Positions 22,364 to 34,355 of a stretch of 64,000 bases of DNA are shown here, in pieces. Position 1 is the stretch's first letter. Each line of letters begins with the position of its first letter. The position numbers and the translations under genes are program-made. Location of the stretch: positions 607,482,173 to 607,546,172 of the forward strand of contig NC_081408.1 in NCBI RefSeq assembly GCF_030272615.1, written 5' to 3'. The notes beneath the pieces are model-generated. The model did not search any database and was not told where the DNA came from. It saw only the letters and a list, made by a program, of their open reading frames with translations. The DNA is from Cryptomeria japonica. Its lineage: Eukaryota; Streptophyta; Pinopsida; Cupressales; Cupressaceae.

Positions 22364-23416
22364 TGTTAGGTCCTAGAGACAACTAAGAGGGGGTGGGGTG
22401 AATCAGTTGTCAAATAAATTCAAACCAAAAACAACTTAACCAACTTAATGCTTAATACCGGTAAACCAGTTAAGTATGTTGATAGATAGTTTTAACAATT
22501 AATTGCTATACCGGTAAAGGTTAGTGCATGAAACATAAAGACAAAGTCATTCACAACACATAACACCAATATTTGTACATGGAAACCCTGTAAGGGGAAA
22601 AACCACGGTGGGAAACCTTACCCACAATCAGATGATACTACTGCAGATAGTAGGTGTACATAAATGGGGTCTATACATGCAGAAAGACCAAGCGCCTACA
22701 GCTCATTGCTCAATCACAAAATGGGAGTCACACTGACTACAATTGGATGGTTAAATCCAATAAGAATGTACTACTCAAAATAACATCTTCATATGCTAGA
22801 TTCAGTACCAGTGTAATGTCGATATGCTTTCACAAAAACCTAGCTTCACCTTAAAATGATGTCTACATGCATAGCTCTTCTTAATCTCGCATATACCTTC
22901 ACACAATTCTTTCTCACATTCCACATCTGATCTTACAAATAAGATCTTACATTTATACCATAACCTAAGACCAATTTTAGTAGGTTAGCTCTACAAGATA
23001 TTACAATAAAAACATTTTACAAACAATATAATATCCGATGCAATAACTGATTGAACATGTCGGCTTAATGCATTTACAACAATAATTAATCATCTTCATA
23101 GCGTGCCATGTTGATTTGGAAAAGATAAACCCATCAGTGTAACTCTAGACCTATTTGCCGGTAATAGCAAATATGCAAATATGAATATACCAATAAACAA
23201 AACTCCAGGACAAAGTGTTCACATGATGTCTTTGACATTACCAAGTGTTTTACATATCATTCCAAGTGCCAGTGATCATTATATCATGTCGGTGTACCAT
23301 ATACCAGTAACTCTGCAATAGTTAGTTGTTTGCTGGTGAATGTTGCTAGATCTCCAAAGTGCTAGTGTTTTAGTAGGTGTTGACATCAATGACAAAACCA
23401 TACCAAAATACCAACA
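22364..23416 (-). repeat. Cop-2 5' LTR (1053 bp)
   Basis: Plus-strand reading begins TGTTAGGTCCTAG and ends ATACCAACA. The terminal stem GACAACT (22378-22384) pairs with AGTTGTC (22405-22411) around a G-rich loop. Immediately right of it, Cop-1 coding sequence resumes. Confidence 0.92.
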
Positions 23417-26400
23417 ATCTGTCAGTGAAAATCCATTAGGTTTCTCAATGTAAATTTCTTCCTCAAGCTCACCATTCAAAAATGCACATTTGACATCCAT
23501 TTGATGAACTTTATATTTCTTATAAGCTGCATAGGCAAGAAATAGTCTAACAACTTCAATTCTAGCTATAGGTGCAAATGTCTCACCATAATCAATTCCT
23601 TCCATTTGAGAATATCCTTTACAAACCAATCTATCCTTGTTCCTTATAACTTGACCATCCTCATTAACTTTATTTCTAAAAACCCATTTAGTTCCAACAA
23701 CATTCTTATTTTTAGGCTGAGAAACTAAAGACCAAGTTTCATTCCTCTCTATTTGATCTAATTCATCTTCCATAGCCTTTAACCAATGTTTATCCTTACA
23801 AGCTTCAATAATGGTTGTCAGTTCAATTTGAGAAATAAGACATACCTCTTCATTTTATAGTTTTCTTCTTTTCATTACTCTCTTGTTTCTATCTCCAATA
23901 ATTTGATCTTCAGGATGATTTAATCTTACATACCTTGGAGACTTTTGAACTTCAGGTTCACCACTCTGATCATCAGTTACAGTTGAATTTTTTGATAGTG
24001 TTGGTGTAATTGTTTCAGCTTTATGTACTAGTTGAGGCATTGTTGGTTCTATTATGATCATTTCCACTTCCGAATTCCTATCATATGATATTGAATGATT
24101 TTTGTACTATTCATCCACTTTCACATTAGCACTTTCCACAATTTTCTGCAACCTTTTGTTATAACATCTATATGCTTTGCTTGAATTGAATAACCAAGAA
24201 ATATCCCTTCATCACATCTAGAATCAAACTTTCCAATTGAATCATCTCTTTTGATATAACCTTTACTTCCAAAAATTATGAAATAATTAAAATTAGGTGT
24301 ATGTCCAAACCATAATTCATAATGAGTCTTACCAGTTTCACCTTTAATGTGAACTTTGTTCAATGTGTAGACTATTGTACTCACTACTTCTCTCCAGTAG
24401 ATATGAGGCAATTTGGCTTCCATCATCATAGATCTAGTTGCATCCAAAATAGTTATGTTCTTCCTTTCAACTACATTTTTTTGAGGAGTCCTAGGTGCAG
24501 ATAGTTGTCTCTGGATCCATTTGTCTCATAATAGCTGTTAAATTCATGAGAAGTGAATTCACTGCCATGATCTGATGTTAGACATTTAATTTTCAATCCA
24601 GTTTCTGTTTCAACCTTCACTTTAAATATTTTGAATATCTCAAAAGCTTTAGACTTCTCCCTTAGAAAAGTCACCCACATCATTCTAGAATAGTCATCAA
24701 TAATCAGCATGAAATACCTGTCACCTTGAAAGCTTCTAGTCCTTGCTGGACCACATAAGTCAGTATGAATCAAATCAAGTACATCATTAGATTTATCATG
24801 TATTCTCTTAAAAGAACTTCTGACTTGCTTGCCCAATTGACATTCCTTACATATCGGATTATGAGGCTTCATAATCTTAGGTATATCTTTGACTACCTTA
24901 GTTGAACTAATCTTAACAATACAATCAAAATTAACATGACACAACCTCTTATGCCATAGACAACTCTCATCAATATGAGCAATAAAACATGTATTATTAC
25001 CAGTGTTAAGGTGAAAGATATTAATTCCTATCTAAATACCGATTGCAATCTCCAAACTAGTTTTGTTAGTGATTTTGCATTTTCTATCTTTAAACTAAAG
25101 TTGAAAGCCCTTATCAACTAATTGACCAACACTCAAAATATTATGCCTTAAACCTTCTACGTAATAGACATTATCATTGTTATGCTTTCTATCCAAATAA
25201 AATACCTCTACCTTTGATCATACATACCTTGTCATCTCCAAATCTGACTTGACCACCATTGTATTCTTGCAGGGACATAATTTTTCTTTTATCTCCAGTC
25301 ATATGATGTGAGCATCCACTATCAATTACCCATTCATCCTTATCTTTGACTTTCTTTGCCAGGGCCTTCTCTTCATTTTTGATAGCTGGTTCTAGTTCAT
25401 CTTCCTTCAAAGCATAGAACACCCATTCCTTTCCATTTCTAGATCCACTAGCTGAGTCTTTTGCTAGTTCATCTCCAGAGTCATGAAATACTCCTTCCTC
25501 ATCTGCTATGTAGCATTGTTTGTTTTTCTTGAATCTATATCTTTTTGGGTTAGGCTTAAAAGTTTTCTTAACTCTTTCCTCAAACCTTGCATTCCTTTCA
25601 GGACATCTAGATGCAAAATGACCAATCTTATTACATGAAAAATATTTAAAAGGTACTTTTCCTCCATACTTACTTCTAGTTGGACCTTTAGGTACTCTTC
25701 TAGCAAATAAGACTTCAAGTTTCTCAAGCTCTTCATCTTCTTTCCTCATGTCTTCTAGTTCTCTTGCATATAGGCCTCTCCATTAAATTTTGTTGGTAGA
25801 TGTTGATGATGATGCATGAAAAGTACGTTCAGACTTTACAACTCCAGAAGATCCAAATTCTTCAAGCTCAAAAGTAGATAATTTCCCAATCAGAATGTCT
25901 CTGTTGACTAAAGTGTTTGCCATTATTCTTAGCTCATTAATTATAGTTGCCTTCATCTTGTAATCTGGTGGAAGGGCTCTCAAGACTTTGGAAACTATTT
26001 CAACTTCACTTAGAAATCCTTCACAACATTTAATTCCCATAATAATCTCATTTGCTCTTTCCATAAACACAACAATTCTTTCATTTTCTTCCATTTTCAA
26101 GTTTTCATACCTTACCTGGTAACCATCAAGTCTAGCAATTTTCACAATAGGGTCACCTTCATTCAGAGTTTGCAATTTGTCCCATATAACCTTAGCCAAT
26201 TATTTGTCAGTCAATCCCCTAATCTATTGATCATTAAGTGCACACAAGTGGGCTTCTCTAGCTCTGCAATCATTTTCAATATTCTTGTCCAGGTCTACAG
26301 GAGTAGGATTATCGGATGTTAGATCATAAGGTGTGTATCCTTTCTCAGTGATCTCCCAAATATCCTTTCCAAGACATCTAAGATGAGTCCTCATTCAAAT

Positions 26401-26487
26401 TTTCCATATCCCATAATTTGTTCCATCAAGCTTAGGGATTTCAATTTTGAAAATAGTTGTCGGTGGATTAGAAGTGTTAGCTGCCAT
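23417..26487 (-). pseudogene. Cop-1 gag-pol, 5' part: Gag, protease, integrase, RT start
   Basis: Starts at ATG 26485-26487. Gag of the UBN2 type (25783-26487) carries stops. A zinc knuckle lacking its first Cys (YFSCNKIGHFASRC) and protease DSGCSHHMTGD follow in the same frame (25189-25749). HHCC and integrase core are at 24471-24944 and the integrase C-terminal part at 24121-24447. The linker and RT start (23417-24067) contain TKWVFRNK and a GYSQMEGIDY segment. Frames change between these blocks, so at least three frameshifts are present. The last codons before 23417 read GFSLTD and continue at 16748 on the other side of Cop-2. Confidence 0.88.
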
Positions 26488-26531
26488 AGGATCTACCTCA
26501 AGAGGTTAAGCTTCTACAAAAGAGGACCAAA

Positions 26532-26543
26532 GCTTTGATACTA
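26532..26543 (-). other. Cop-1 primer-binding site (two mismatches)
   Basis: The minus strand reads TAGTATCAAAGC, the initiator-tRNA site TGGTATCAGAGC with two substitutions, two bases from the LTR end. The changes look like decay. Confidence 0.8.
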
Positions 26544-26545
26544 AT

Positions 26546-27825
26546 TGTTAGGATAACTAGTGAACAACTGAGAGGGGAGGGGGTGAATCAATTGTTAACA
26601 GATTATAACTTTTAATCCATAATATAACCTTAAATAGATCAAGTACTGGTAAAGGACAAATAGATGCCAGTAGAAGTAGATACCGATAAACAATACAACT
26701 TAACAATTAACCAGATAATCAATGCAAAGCAACCATAACACATAAAACCATGATTTGTACTTGGAAAACCCAGAAAGGGAAAAACCACAGTGGGAAGCCT
26801 ACCCATAGTTAGATGATACTTCTATAGAAAGTATGTGTTACAATGAGGGGCTTGCACTTGCAACAAGGCACACTACCTAGAGCGTACTGCTCATTACAAA
26901 AGATTCTCACTGAATACAAAGAGGCTACAACCTTGTCAAGATAAATGGACAATAATCCAATAGAGTGAACTGCTAGAAATAGCATCTACTATACATGATT
27001 ATAGTCCTGATTAAGCTCAATGTTGCAGGACTAAATCCTCTTTTGAATCCAATCCGATCACCAATGATCAATCAACTCCTCTACTTGAATGATATTACAA
27101 TACTCACACATTACATTCCTTGACCATGACCTTTCCAATAACCATGATACTTTTACAAAGAGTTTCTACGTCTTATTTATACAAACCCTAAGGCCTTACC
27201 AGCTAGGTCGGTCACCTAAAGATATTATAATAATACCATCACATAATTCCTTATTACAATGATATGCCATGTTGGCTTGAGACCAAAAAAAAAATAAAAA
27301 ATCCATGAAACATCTCAAATCATCCAGGTAATGTGTAGAGTACACGCTAGCATGATACTAGTCCATAACCTAGATAGGTACTAGACCTATTCTAGTTCCA
27401 CCATGCCAAAGCAATGTCTTCAAGCAATTGAAGCATGATCAATGAACATCTTCAACATCCTAAAATCATTGAAGAAGGTGCACCAACACCAATTGTGCAT
27501 CCTTCCATGATTCCTCAATGAAAGCTCTGTCGGTAAAGCCTTAAACTAGTGTTGGCAAGGGTTTACCAGAGTCTATGATAACATCCAATTACCAATCCAA
27601 CTGACCAAAAAATTCTCATGGAACATATAAATCATGAAATCCAATATACATCACTAATCAAAACATACCAGAAGTGTCCAACAGATAATCTCTTCTGCTG
27701 ATAACACTAGATCTTCTATCGGTAATCAAAACTTGTCTGTCGGTAACCATCCATATCAGTTAGTGTTGACATCAATGACAAAACATCAATGCAACACATA
27801 ATCAATTCATTCATAATTGCCAACA
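26546..27825 (-). repeat. Cop-1 5' LTR (1280 bp)
   Basis: Plus-strand reading begins TGTTAGGATAACT and ends TTGCCAACA. The terminal stem AACAACT (26563-26569) faces AATTGTT (26590-26596). The single mismatch becomes a G-U pair in the minus-sense transcript. NA-1 ORF1 resumes at 27826. Confidence 0.9.
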
Positions 27826-28294
27826 ACTCTTATTCATTACTTTGAGATTGTACTAAATCAGCTCTCAACATATCATTCTTATGAACCAACCTACCACATT
27901 CTTCAAATTTGTTCTTCAAAGATAAAACAAGATTTTCTTCCTTTTTCTTCCAGTCCTCAATCTCTTTAGAGATTCTCATGGTTATAGCTTGCATTTCATT
28001 TTTCATGGCCATGTTCTCCCAACTTAGCTTCTGACACCATTCCTTAAGTGTATCTTTCTCTTCATCATCCTGATTTTGTAAAAGTTCCTTTCTCCTAGCT
28101 TGAACAGATGACAGCCTCTCCTATAGGACAAGAATGATTTCCTTAGCAGAATTCAATTCATCTTGTAGCTTTAAGTTCTTCATCCTTTTAGCATCATAAT
28201 CTTCAAATGCCATCTCAAGTTTATTTTCCAAACCCATATCCATGGATTCCAAATTCAGGAACTCCCTCAAGCTATTAAACTTCCTCTGAGGCAT
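27826..28294 (-). pseudogene. NA-1 ORF1 N-terminal half: coiled-coil Gag-like protein
   Basis: Begins at ATG 28292-28294, only three bases after the primer site. The protein is almost entirely Lys/Glu/Leu/Asn-rich helix, with a block (MRISKEIEDWKKKEENL) also found in NA-2 (MRFCKEIEDRKKNEEDL) and NA-3 (MCQEIENRRKAKDLV). A few stops interrupt it. The gene continues at 14002 beyond Cop-1 with the zinc knuckles. Likely a particle-forming protein. Confidence 0.72.
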
Positions 28295-28297
28295 AAG

Positions 28298-28309
28298 GCT
28301 CTGATACCA
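28298..28309 (-). other. NA-1 primer-binding site
   Basis: The minus strand reads TGGTATCAGAGC, a perfect initiator-tRNA site, two bases from the LTR end at 28312. It is identical to the Cop-2 site. Confidence 0.9.
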
Positions 28310-28311
28310 AT

Positions 28312-28527
28312 TGTTAGAATCCAAGAACACTGAGAGGGGGGGTGAATTAGTGTTCTACCAATATGATCAATTTTAGCATTATTAAAACATGGATACACCA
28401 ACTGGTATACCAGTACATACAAAATTGAAAGAAGTAAAGCAACCAATAAGCCAATCACATAAATGAGAACCATAACACACAAAATTATACATGGAAAACC
28501 TCAAAGAGGAATAACCATGGTGGTGTT
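28312..28527 (-). repeat. NA-1 5' LTR, inner fragment
   Basis: Plus-strand reading starts TGTTAGAATCC. The terminal stem AGAACACT (28324-28331) pairs with AGTGTTCT (28349-28356), 8 bp. It is cut by NA-2; the remainder is at 35142-35851. The last five bases GTGTT are the target duplication, GTATT on the other side. Confidence 0.88.
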
Positions 28528-29320
28528 TTTTAGGATTCCCAAAGATACTAAGAGGGGGGGGGGGGGGGTGAATCAGTATCTAACCAGTTTAAGGATTTAC
28601 TTGATTTAAAACATGTAAAACATGTCAATATAGTGTACCGGTAAATCAAAAGTAATGCAGTAAACAAGAAAAATAATAACCACATGAAGAGAACACCATA
28701 ACACAATAGTTTAACGAGGAAAGCCGGTGTGAGAAAAACCTCAATGGGATTTGTGACCCACAATATTCACTTACTGGCCAATAAAGGAATATTACTACTA
28801 CAATATGGGCCTACACATGCAGGAAGGTCAAGTGCCTAGAGCTCACTACTCAATTACAAAAGGAAGTCACACTGACTTACAAAAATGGATTATAATAATC
28901 CAATGTCTTGTACTACTTCAAAATAGCATCTGCTATGCCAGATCCAGTACCAGTTTTAGCTCTGTTGCATACATAAACCCACAACCTAAAATTTGCATAT
29001 TAGGTCTGCATTCTTTACCTATATTTCATTACCAAATGTTCTATAATGATCTCATACATATATGAGTCATCTTACAACTTTCCATGTTGGCTTACAATGA
29101 TTTTACAATTAATTACAAAATATATTACAAATAAAATTTTTGTCAGCCTAGGTGCCGATATCCTTTCTTTCATTGTCGGTGTTTTGTGTGCCGATGTAGA
29201 GTTTGTCATTGCTAGTGCTGGTATAATTGTCTTGTTGGTATCATATGATTGCAAGGTTGCCATCAATGATAGAACCTTCAATCACCTACAATTTCTCATT
29301 GGAGTGTGCATTTGCCAACA
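28528..29320 (-). repeat. NA-2 3' LTR (793 bp)
   Basis: Plus-strand reading starts TTTTAGGATTCCC, its terminal CA having become AA on the element strand, and ends TTTGCCAACA. The terminal stem AGATACT (28543-28549) pairs with AGTATCT (28575-28581). The loop contains a run of 17 G, against 7 G in the partner LTR. Confidence 0.9.
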
Positions 29321-29785
29321 ATCTCCCCCTTTGGCATTGATGGCAACAGTCATGAGAAAAATCTGAAAAGTGTCGTCCAAAAAGAATCTACCAAAATTGT
29401 CTTACCAAAAACTGTGTGCCAAATATATGTGCTCCCCCTGAGCTGATGGTGTCTTCTGCTAATCTTTTTTCTCTGCTAATCATTTTTCTCATTGCCGCTA
29501 CTCCCCCTTTGGCATCAATGACAAAGGTTGTCAAAGTGTCAACTGAGTGTGGTTTCTAGCTTTATCCCTATAACCGGTTCGTTACAATCTGAGAAAGCTC
29601 TTCCAATACCAGATTCAGGCTCTCAGTGAACTATTCACTGTCCTTTAATGCGGCCTCTGTCCTCTGAATTGTACTGGTGAGGTGTTGTAGTTGTTGTTCT
29701 GGTGTCTTCTATCCTTGAACCATTGCCTCAAATATCTCTTTTCTCAAGGAGGCGAGGTAGTCTAATATTGGACTAAGTCTCCATT
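29321..29785 (-). other. NA-2 3' untranslated region with repeated polypurine tracts
   Basis: The primary tract is at 29321-29335 (minus-strand GCCAAAGGGGGAGAT), with further CTCCCCC copies near 29430-29437 and 29502-29513. The region 29560-29785 may be the decayed C-terminus of ORF2 but has several stops. Confidence 0.7.
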
Positions 29786-32700
29786 TCAGATCTTTTGCCT
29801 TTCCTTTTTTCTTTCCTTCTCTCTTTCAAATTTCTGAAGTTCCTCCTCAAAACCTATTATTTTTTGCTCAAAAATTGATAATGGTTTAGATGAATTAACG
29901 AAATTGTCAGCTAATTTATTTATTTCTTCCTGTACCATACTACTCTCCTTGTCTATATCTACTGTTAAAAAGTTTATTTTACATGTATCTTTGTACAACT
30001 TTTTAAATTCTTTTAGTGTTTTACATAGTGCCGGTAAAAGAGTGTCTAATTGTCTCATGCACTTCTTTATTTCCTCTTCAAAGAATATGTTTTTCTTTCT
30101 CAATTTTCTCTTTGAATGCTTCCTTATTTATTTGTTCAACTATCACAATGTTGTTAGTAATATACTTAGACAATGTGTCAAGATGATTTCAAGAATCTTT
30201 ATTATCCACATTACACTTGGGTGCTATCATTTTCAAAATTTGGATTGTATCATCAATAGCTTTGTATGCTTGTGCACTGCACTCTGTTATTTTCTTGATT
30301 GAATCGAATAGAACTTCTATCACATTTGTTGGTCTGAATTTTGCCATGGAAGAACCAATGATCTGTATTCTGTCGGTGTGAGTAACTTCTTTTCTTGTAG
30401 TGACCTCTAGTAGGTCAGTTTGTGTTTGTATTTCTCTAGGCAAAGGTTTGGGTTTCTCAGCTGTTGTCGATGGCACTGTCTCTGCATGAACCTGTTCCTG
30501 TGAGGGAGCCTGTTGCTCTGCTTGTTTCTCAGTGTTGTCCAAAATTGGTTTTTCTTTTGTGTTTCCTATTACTGGTGGCTTAGTAGATGAATCATTATGT
30601 ACATCTGTGGTCTTTCCCTTTCCCCTGTCCGGGATCACTGTAATATTTTTTATCGATGGCTTTGTTGCCACATCCGATTTCCCAGTTGATTCTTTATCCA
30701 CCACAATATTGAATTTTTGAGTGTCAATGTTCATTGTATATAACACCTAAGAATCAAGGTTTGTATCCTCATGTGGTGTGTCCATACTCTTAGTAGCTAG
30801 TTGATTGTCAGTAGTAACTACTGGTGAAGTATCTAGAGGTGGTGGGGATAAGTTGTATGTTATTTTTATACTGGGTGGTCCACCAAACTTACCTTTTCCC
30901 TTGTCCCTGTCCTTTTGATATACCTTGAAGGTTTTAGGTTTTTGATACTCTTCCTGTTTCTCCTTTTCTACCAAGAATATGTCCCATGCATCTATTGTTT
31001 CCTCTGTTACCTGATTCACTCTTCCTGCCATTAGTGCTACATGTTGGTGAGTAGTTGAGAATACTGACCGGTTAGCCTCAAAGATTAATTGATCTATCTC
31101 ATCAGGTGAGTTAACAGGGTGCACTGCAAGTAGTTTTTCAATCTTTATTTTCTTATCTAGCTCAACAATAGCTACTCTTCTAGCTTCTAGTCAATTATAC
31201 AGATCTACCGGTATTTCATCAACAACTTGCATCAAAAATTTCTTGAAAATATCTAAGTGTAAGATTACACTGTTCTCTACTTTCTCTTTGTTATCAGCGG
31301 ATAGTGTATCATATAATTTGTTGATGTTCTTCATCTTTCCATCCTCTATAATTTCACTAAGAAGTTTATCAATGGGTGCAATAGTTTGTTGTGTCTTCTT
31401 CTTAGGAGTCATCTTCTTTTTATTTGGAGTTACTTTCTTTGCTGGTGGCCTCACTGTTTGTTGCTTCTGTCTTGTTTTTCTAGGAGAAGGTGAGGGTACC
31501 GATGAAGTTTTTCTCTTTCTTTCAACTCTTTTGAATTTAGCCAGTATGTCACTCTCAAAGGAAGTTGCAACTGGTGATAGATGAACTTTCGGTTGAATTT
31601 CTTCTAGTTCACTCTCCTTAATACCAGTTTGTCTTAATACATCTTCCTTGATAGCTTTTGCGTATTGGGGTCCTTTTCTAACAGTTGCCTCAACCTTCTT
31701 AACCTTTTTCCTTGATTGAATTTGGCTTTCTATTATTTCAGCACTACCAAATACTTCTTCAGGTTCCTTAGGAGCTTCTAGGAGGGCTTTTACATAAGTT
31801 TCTATTATGTTGCCATCAGTTTCATACCCCATTTCAGTTACCCATATGGGTCTTGGAATAACTGCTTCCCTCCAAATTTCATCTTTATTTATTACAAAAT
31901 AGATTTTATCCTTATATTTGTCCACAATTGCTTGTGACAATCTAACTCTAGTTTTCATTCGGGCCTTCAATGCCTGAAAATACTCATTTATGTTCTTTTC
32001 CCTGTTCTCTCCCATGTTGTTCAGTAAATCTAACAATTGTTTGCCTACCAATATATCAAAACCAAAATTTCTAATACCAATACTGGGTACTTGTTTGGTT
32101 ATGTACAGCATCAGACAAACAAGTAGGTTTCCAAATCTAAATGTTCCCTTTTTGTCTTTCTTTATCTTTCCCAAATTATCAATCAGTTCATCTTTAAGCC
32201 ATTTGCACACATCTATTCTAGCATTATCTTTTACCATATCATAGGGACTTTTAATGCATAGGCTAGAGATTGAGTTTAACCTATTTGCATGTGTAGTTTT
32301 GTAGCCTAAGATCATACTAATAAATTTGACATTGATATCCATTACATCATTTACCCTTAGTGATCTCTTGTCAAATGTTGCACTAGTTAGGTCTATCACT
32401 GTGTCATTTGAGACTCTCTTGGTTTTTTTAGGTCTGTTATTGGTGGAAGGTAACCCTATAGCTTTGACAACTTCCTTAGTAATCTTGTGAATAGAGTCCA
32501 GCCAAAAGAATTCACCATGAACCCTACATAGCACAATTCTTATGATATCCTTGGGAAAATATGGGATACTAATAATTTCTATAAAACCTAGGGTTTCTAT
32601 TATCTTGTGTTCAGTTTTGACATTTCTAGATTCATCACAAATTATAGATTTATATATGTTTTTGATTCAATCATCACCCATTTCCTCTATATGACAATGT

Positions 32701-32876
32701 ATATACATTCTAGGGTCTTCAGCATAAACTACTCCCTTAGGGATTTTAGAGAATGCACCAATGTTATCACCTTTCTTAGCAATTTTGGGAACCAATTTGA
32801 AGATAGTTCTAGGGTGCTTAACTACCTCAACAGCAATAGGGTTTGCAATGAATTCAGGAGTAGATGAAGAAGCCAT
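29786..32876 (-). pseudogene. NA-2 ORF2: large protein of unknown function
   Basis: Starts at ATG 32874-32876 (MASSSTPEF...) and runs in one frame to 30189, about 896 codons interrupted by only a few stops (near 32667, 31191, 30747). It then continues frameshifted to 29786 as coiled coil. Visible parts: an N-terminal block with PRMYIHCHIEEM; a middle block with ITKEVVKAIGLP and TSATFDKRSLRVNDV; a helical block ending KYKDKIYFVI; a Lys/Arg/Pro-rich linker with repeated TPKKK; and a Glu/Lys helical C-terminus. The same blocks occur in NA-1 and NA-3. No enzyme motif is recognisable. The ITKEVV...GLP segment faintly recalls plant mobile-domain proteins. It lies where Sireviruses place an env-like gene, but I see no membrane segment. 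Function unknown. Confidence 0.75.
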
Positions 32877-33211
32877 GGTTATAAATACCTTTATCTACCT
32901 TAAGGAATGATTGCTTGATGAATTTCTTTGCTAAGGGTGCCTTCGCTCAGAAATTTTTGCGCTCTCAAAGATTGAATGCTTGGTGAATGGGAAAAAGAGC
33001 TAAAGCACTTACTTTATAATGTTATTTCTGCTAACTACCACATTTAATGCTTCCGATTAAGTAATGACTTAACTTATTTGTCGGTATAGAAGCAATTTCA
33101 ACTTCTTACCATCAACTAAGGGAATAATAGCATGTTTCTTATTTATTTGCTAAACCCTAAAAGAATTTTCCTTCAGTTAGATGAGGAGTCTCCTGCCAGT
33201 GGAGTGTTACT
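32877..33211 (-). other. NA-2 spacer between ORF1 and ORF2
   Basis: About 335 bases with no gene. It contains GCGCTC/GAATGCTTGGTGAA-type words near 32930-32990 and a TAGGGTTT word near 33155. It may be a leader for separate expression of ORF2. Confidence 0.4.
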
Positions 33212-34284
33212 CTATTCTACCGATGGAGGTGTAATCATATCAACATTATAATCTGACTTTCTGATCCATTGTTTTGAGAATTGTTGCTTTACCTCTTCAC
33301 CTTTTCTTTACCTTTCAAACTAGGACCTTTGCTATTTGTCGGTGAGGTCTTGCTTCTACAAAATTTAGCAATGTGTCCAATCTTGTTATAGGCATAACAA
33401 TTCACATTTTTTTTCTGAATAGCTTTCCATTATCCTATGTTGGTATGTGTTTTGCATTGATTAGATAAATATCCAAATCTTCCACAAACATAACATCTCA
33501 CATTCATTCTGCAATTTTTTGAATTATGACCAACTTTGTTGCATTTAGAACATTGACCGGTGGGTGTATTAGTGTTCTAATAATTTCTAGATCTACAGTG
33601 ATTTTCTCTATGACCATACTTGTTACAGTTAAAGCATTTGCCATTAAATTTGTAAGCAGTAGGTTGTCTTACCGGTTTGCTATGATCATGATTGTTTGTA
33701 GTACTGGAGCTTTCACCAACTTCAAAGCCAATCCCATTTGTATCACCATTTGGTTTCTGATTCTTTAGTATGTCACCAAGTTATTTTGAACTTTTCTTGA
33801 ATTTTTCTTTGTGATGATTTGTAGGAGTTAGTTCACTTTCCAAGATTCCTTTCTATCTTATGAGTTTAGTTCTGTCATTTTGTGTGTGCATTAAATCTGT
33901 CTTCAACATATCATTTTCATGACTAAGTCTTGTGTTCTCATTTCCAGCATCATTTAGTCTTCTGGACAAGTCTTCTTCATTCTTCTTCCTATCTTCAATT
34001 TCTTTACAAAATCTCATAGTCATATCGTGCATCTCATTCTGCATTGTACTGTTTTCTTGTCTCAGATTGTTTACCAAATCATTAAGAGTTTCTTTCTCAT
34101 CTTCATCTTTCTAAATCTTTCCATAAAGTTCTCTTCTCTTATTTCTTGCAATGGTGAAATTTTCTTGAAGTCCTTGAATAATGTCCTGAGCAACCTTCAG
34201 ATCATCTTCAAGTTTGATATTCTTCAACTTTTCTGCATCATAGTCTGAAAGAGCTATTTCCAATTGTATCTTCAAGTTTTCCAT
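33212..34284 (-). pseudogene. NA-2 ORF1: coiled-coil Gag-like protein with four zinc knuckles
   Basis: The first ATG of the conserved frame is 34282-34284; reading upstream from it reaches the primer site without a stop. The N-terminal half (33853-34284) is coiled coil with a MRFCKEIEDRKKNEEDL block. A linker with a GFEVGESSS segment follows. Four knuckles then lie between 33359 and 33645: CFNCNKYGHRENHC, CSKCNKVGHNSKNC, CYVCGRFGYLSNQC (His replaced by Tyr) and CYAYNKIGHIAKFC (second Cys replaced by Tyr). The basic C-terminus stops at about 33212-33214. A few stops and at least one frameshift are present. Probable RNA-packaging protein. Confidence 0.75.
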
Positions 34285-34341
34285 CTCTACCAATGTCAAG
34301 ATCTTTCTCAAGCTATTAGACTTCTGAAAATAGAGGACCAA

Positions 34342-34353
34342 GATCTGATAGCA
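34342..34353 (-). other. NA-2 primer-binding site (two mismatches)
   Basis: The minus strand reads TGCTATCAGATC against the initiator-tRNA site TGGTATCAGAGC, placed two bases from the LTR. NA-3 has a related TGGTATCAGATCC, so the last change may be inherited rather than random. Confidence 0.75.
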
Positions 34354-34355
34354 AT

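Larger units (their letters stand above)
16749..23416 (-). mobile_element. Cop-2: near-complete Ty1/copia element nested in Cop-1
   Basis: LTRs at 16749-17766 and 22364-23416, primer site 22350-22361, polypurine tract 17767-17781. One gag-pol frame (18153-22307) is broken only by stops. The target duplication is ATCTA (16744-16748) against ATCTG (23417-23421). Removing the element rejoins Cop-1 RT in frame across GFSLTD/DKDMV, which proves the nesting. It is younger than Cop-1. Confidence 0.94.
14003..27825 (-). mobile_element. Cop-1: Ty1/copia retrotransposon, interrupted by Cop-2
   Basis: LTRs at 14003-15266 (3') and 26546-27825 (5'), primer site 26532-26543, coding remains at 23417-26487 and 15601-16748. 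It is inserted in ORF1 of NA-1; flanks are GATCT (13998-14002) and ACTCT (27826-27830), an imperfect duplication consistent with an older event. Without Cop-2 it is about 7.2 kb. Several frameshifts and stops make it more decayed than Cop-2. LTR features and the repeated polypurine tract suggest a Sirevirus-like copia, but the lineage is inferred. Confidence 0.9.
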
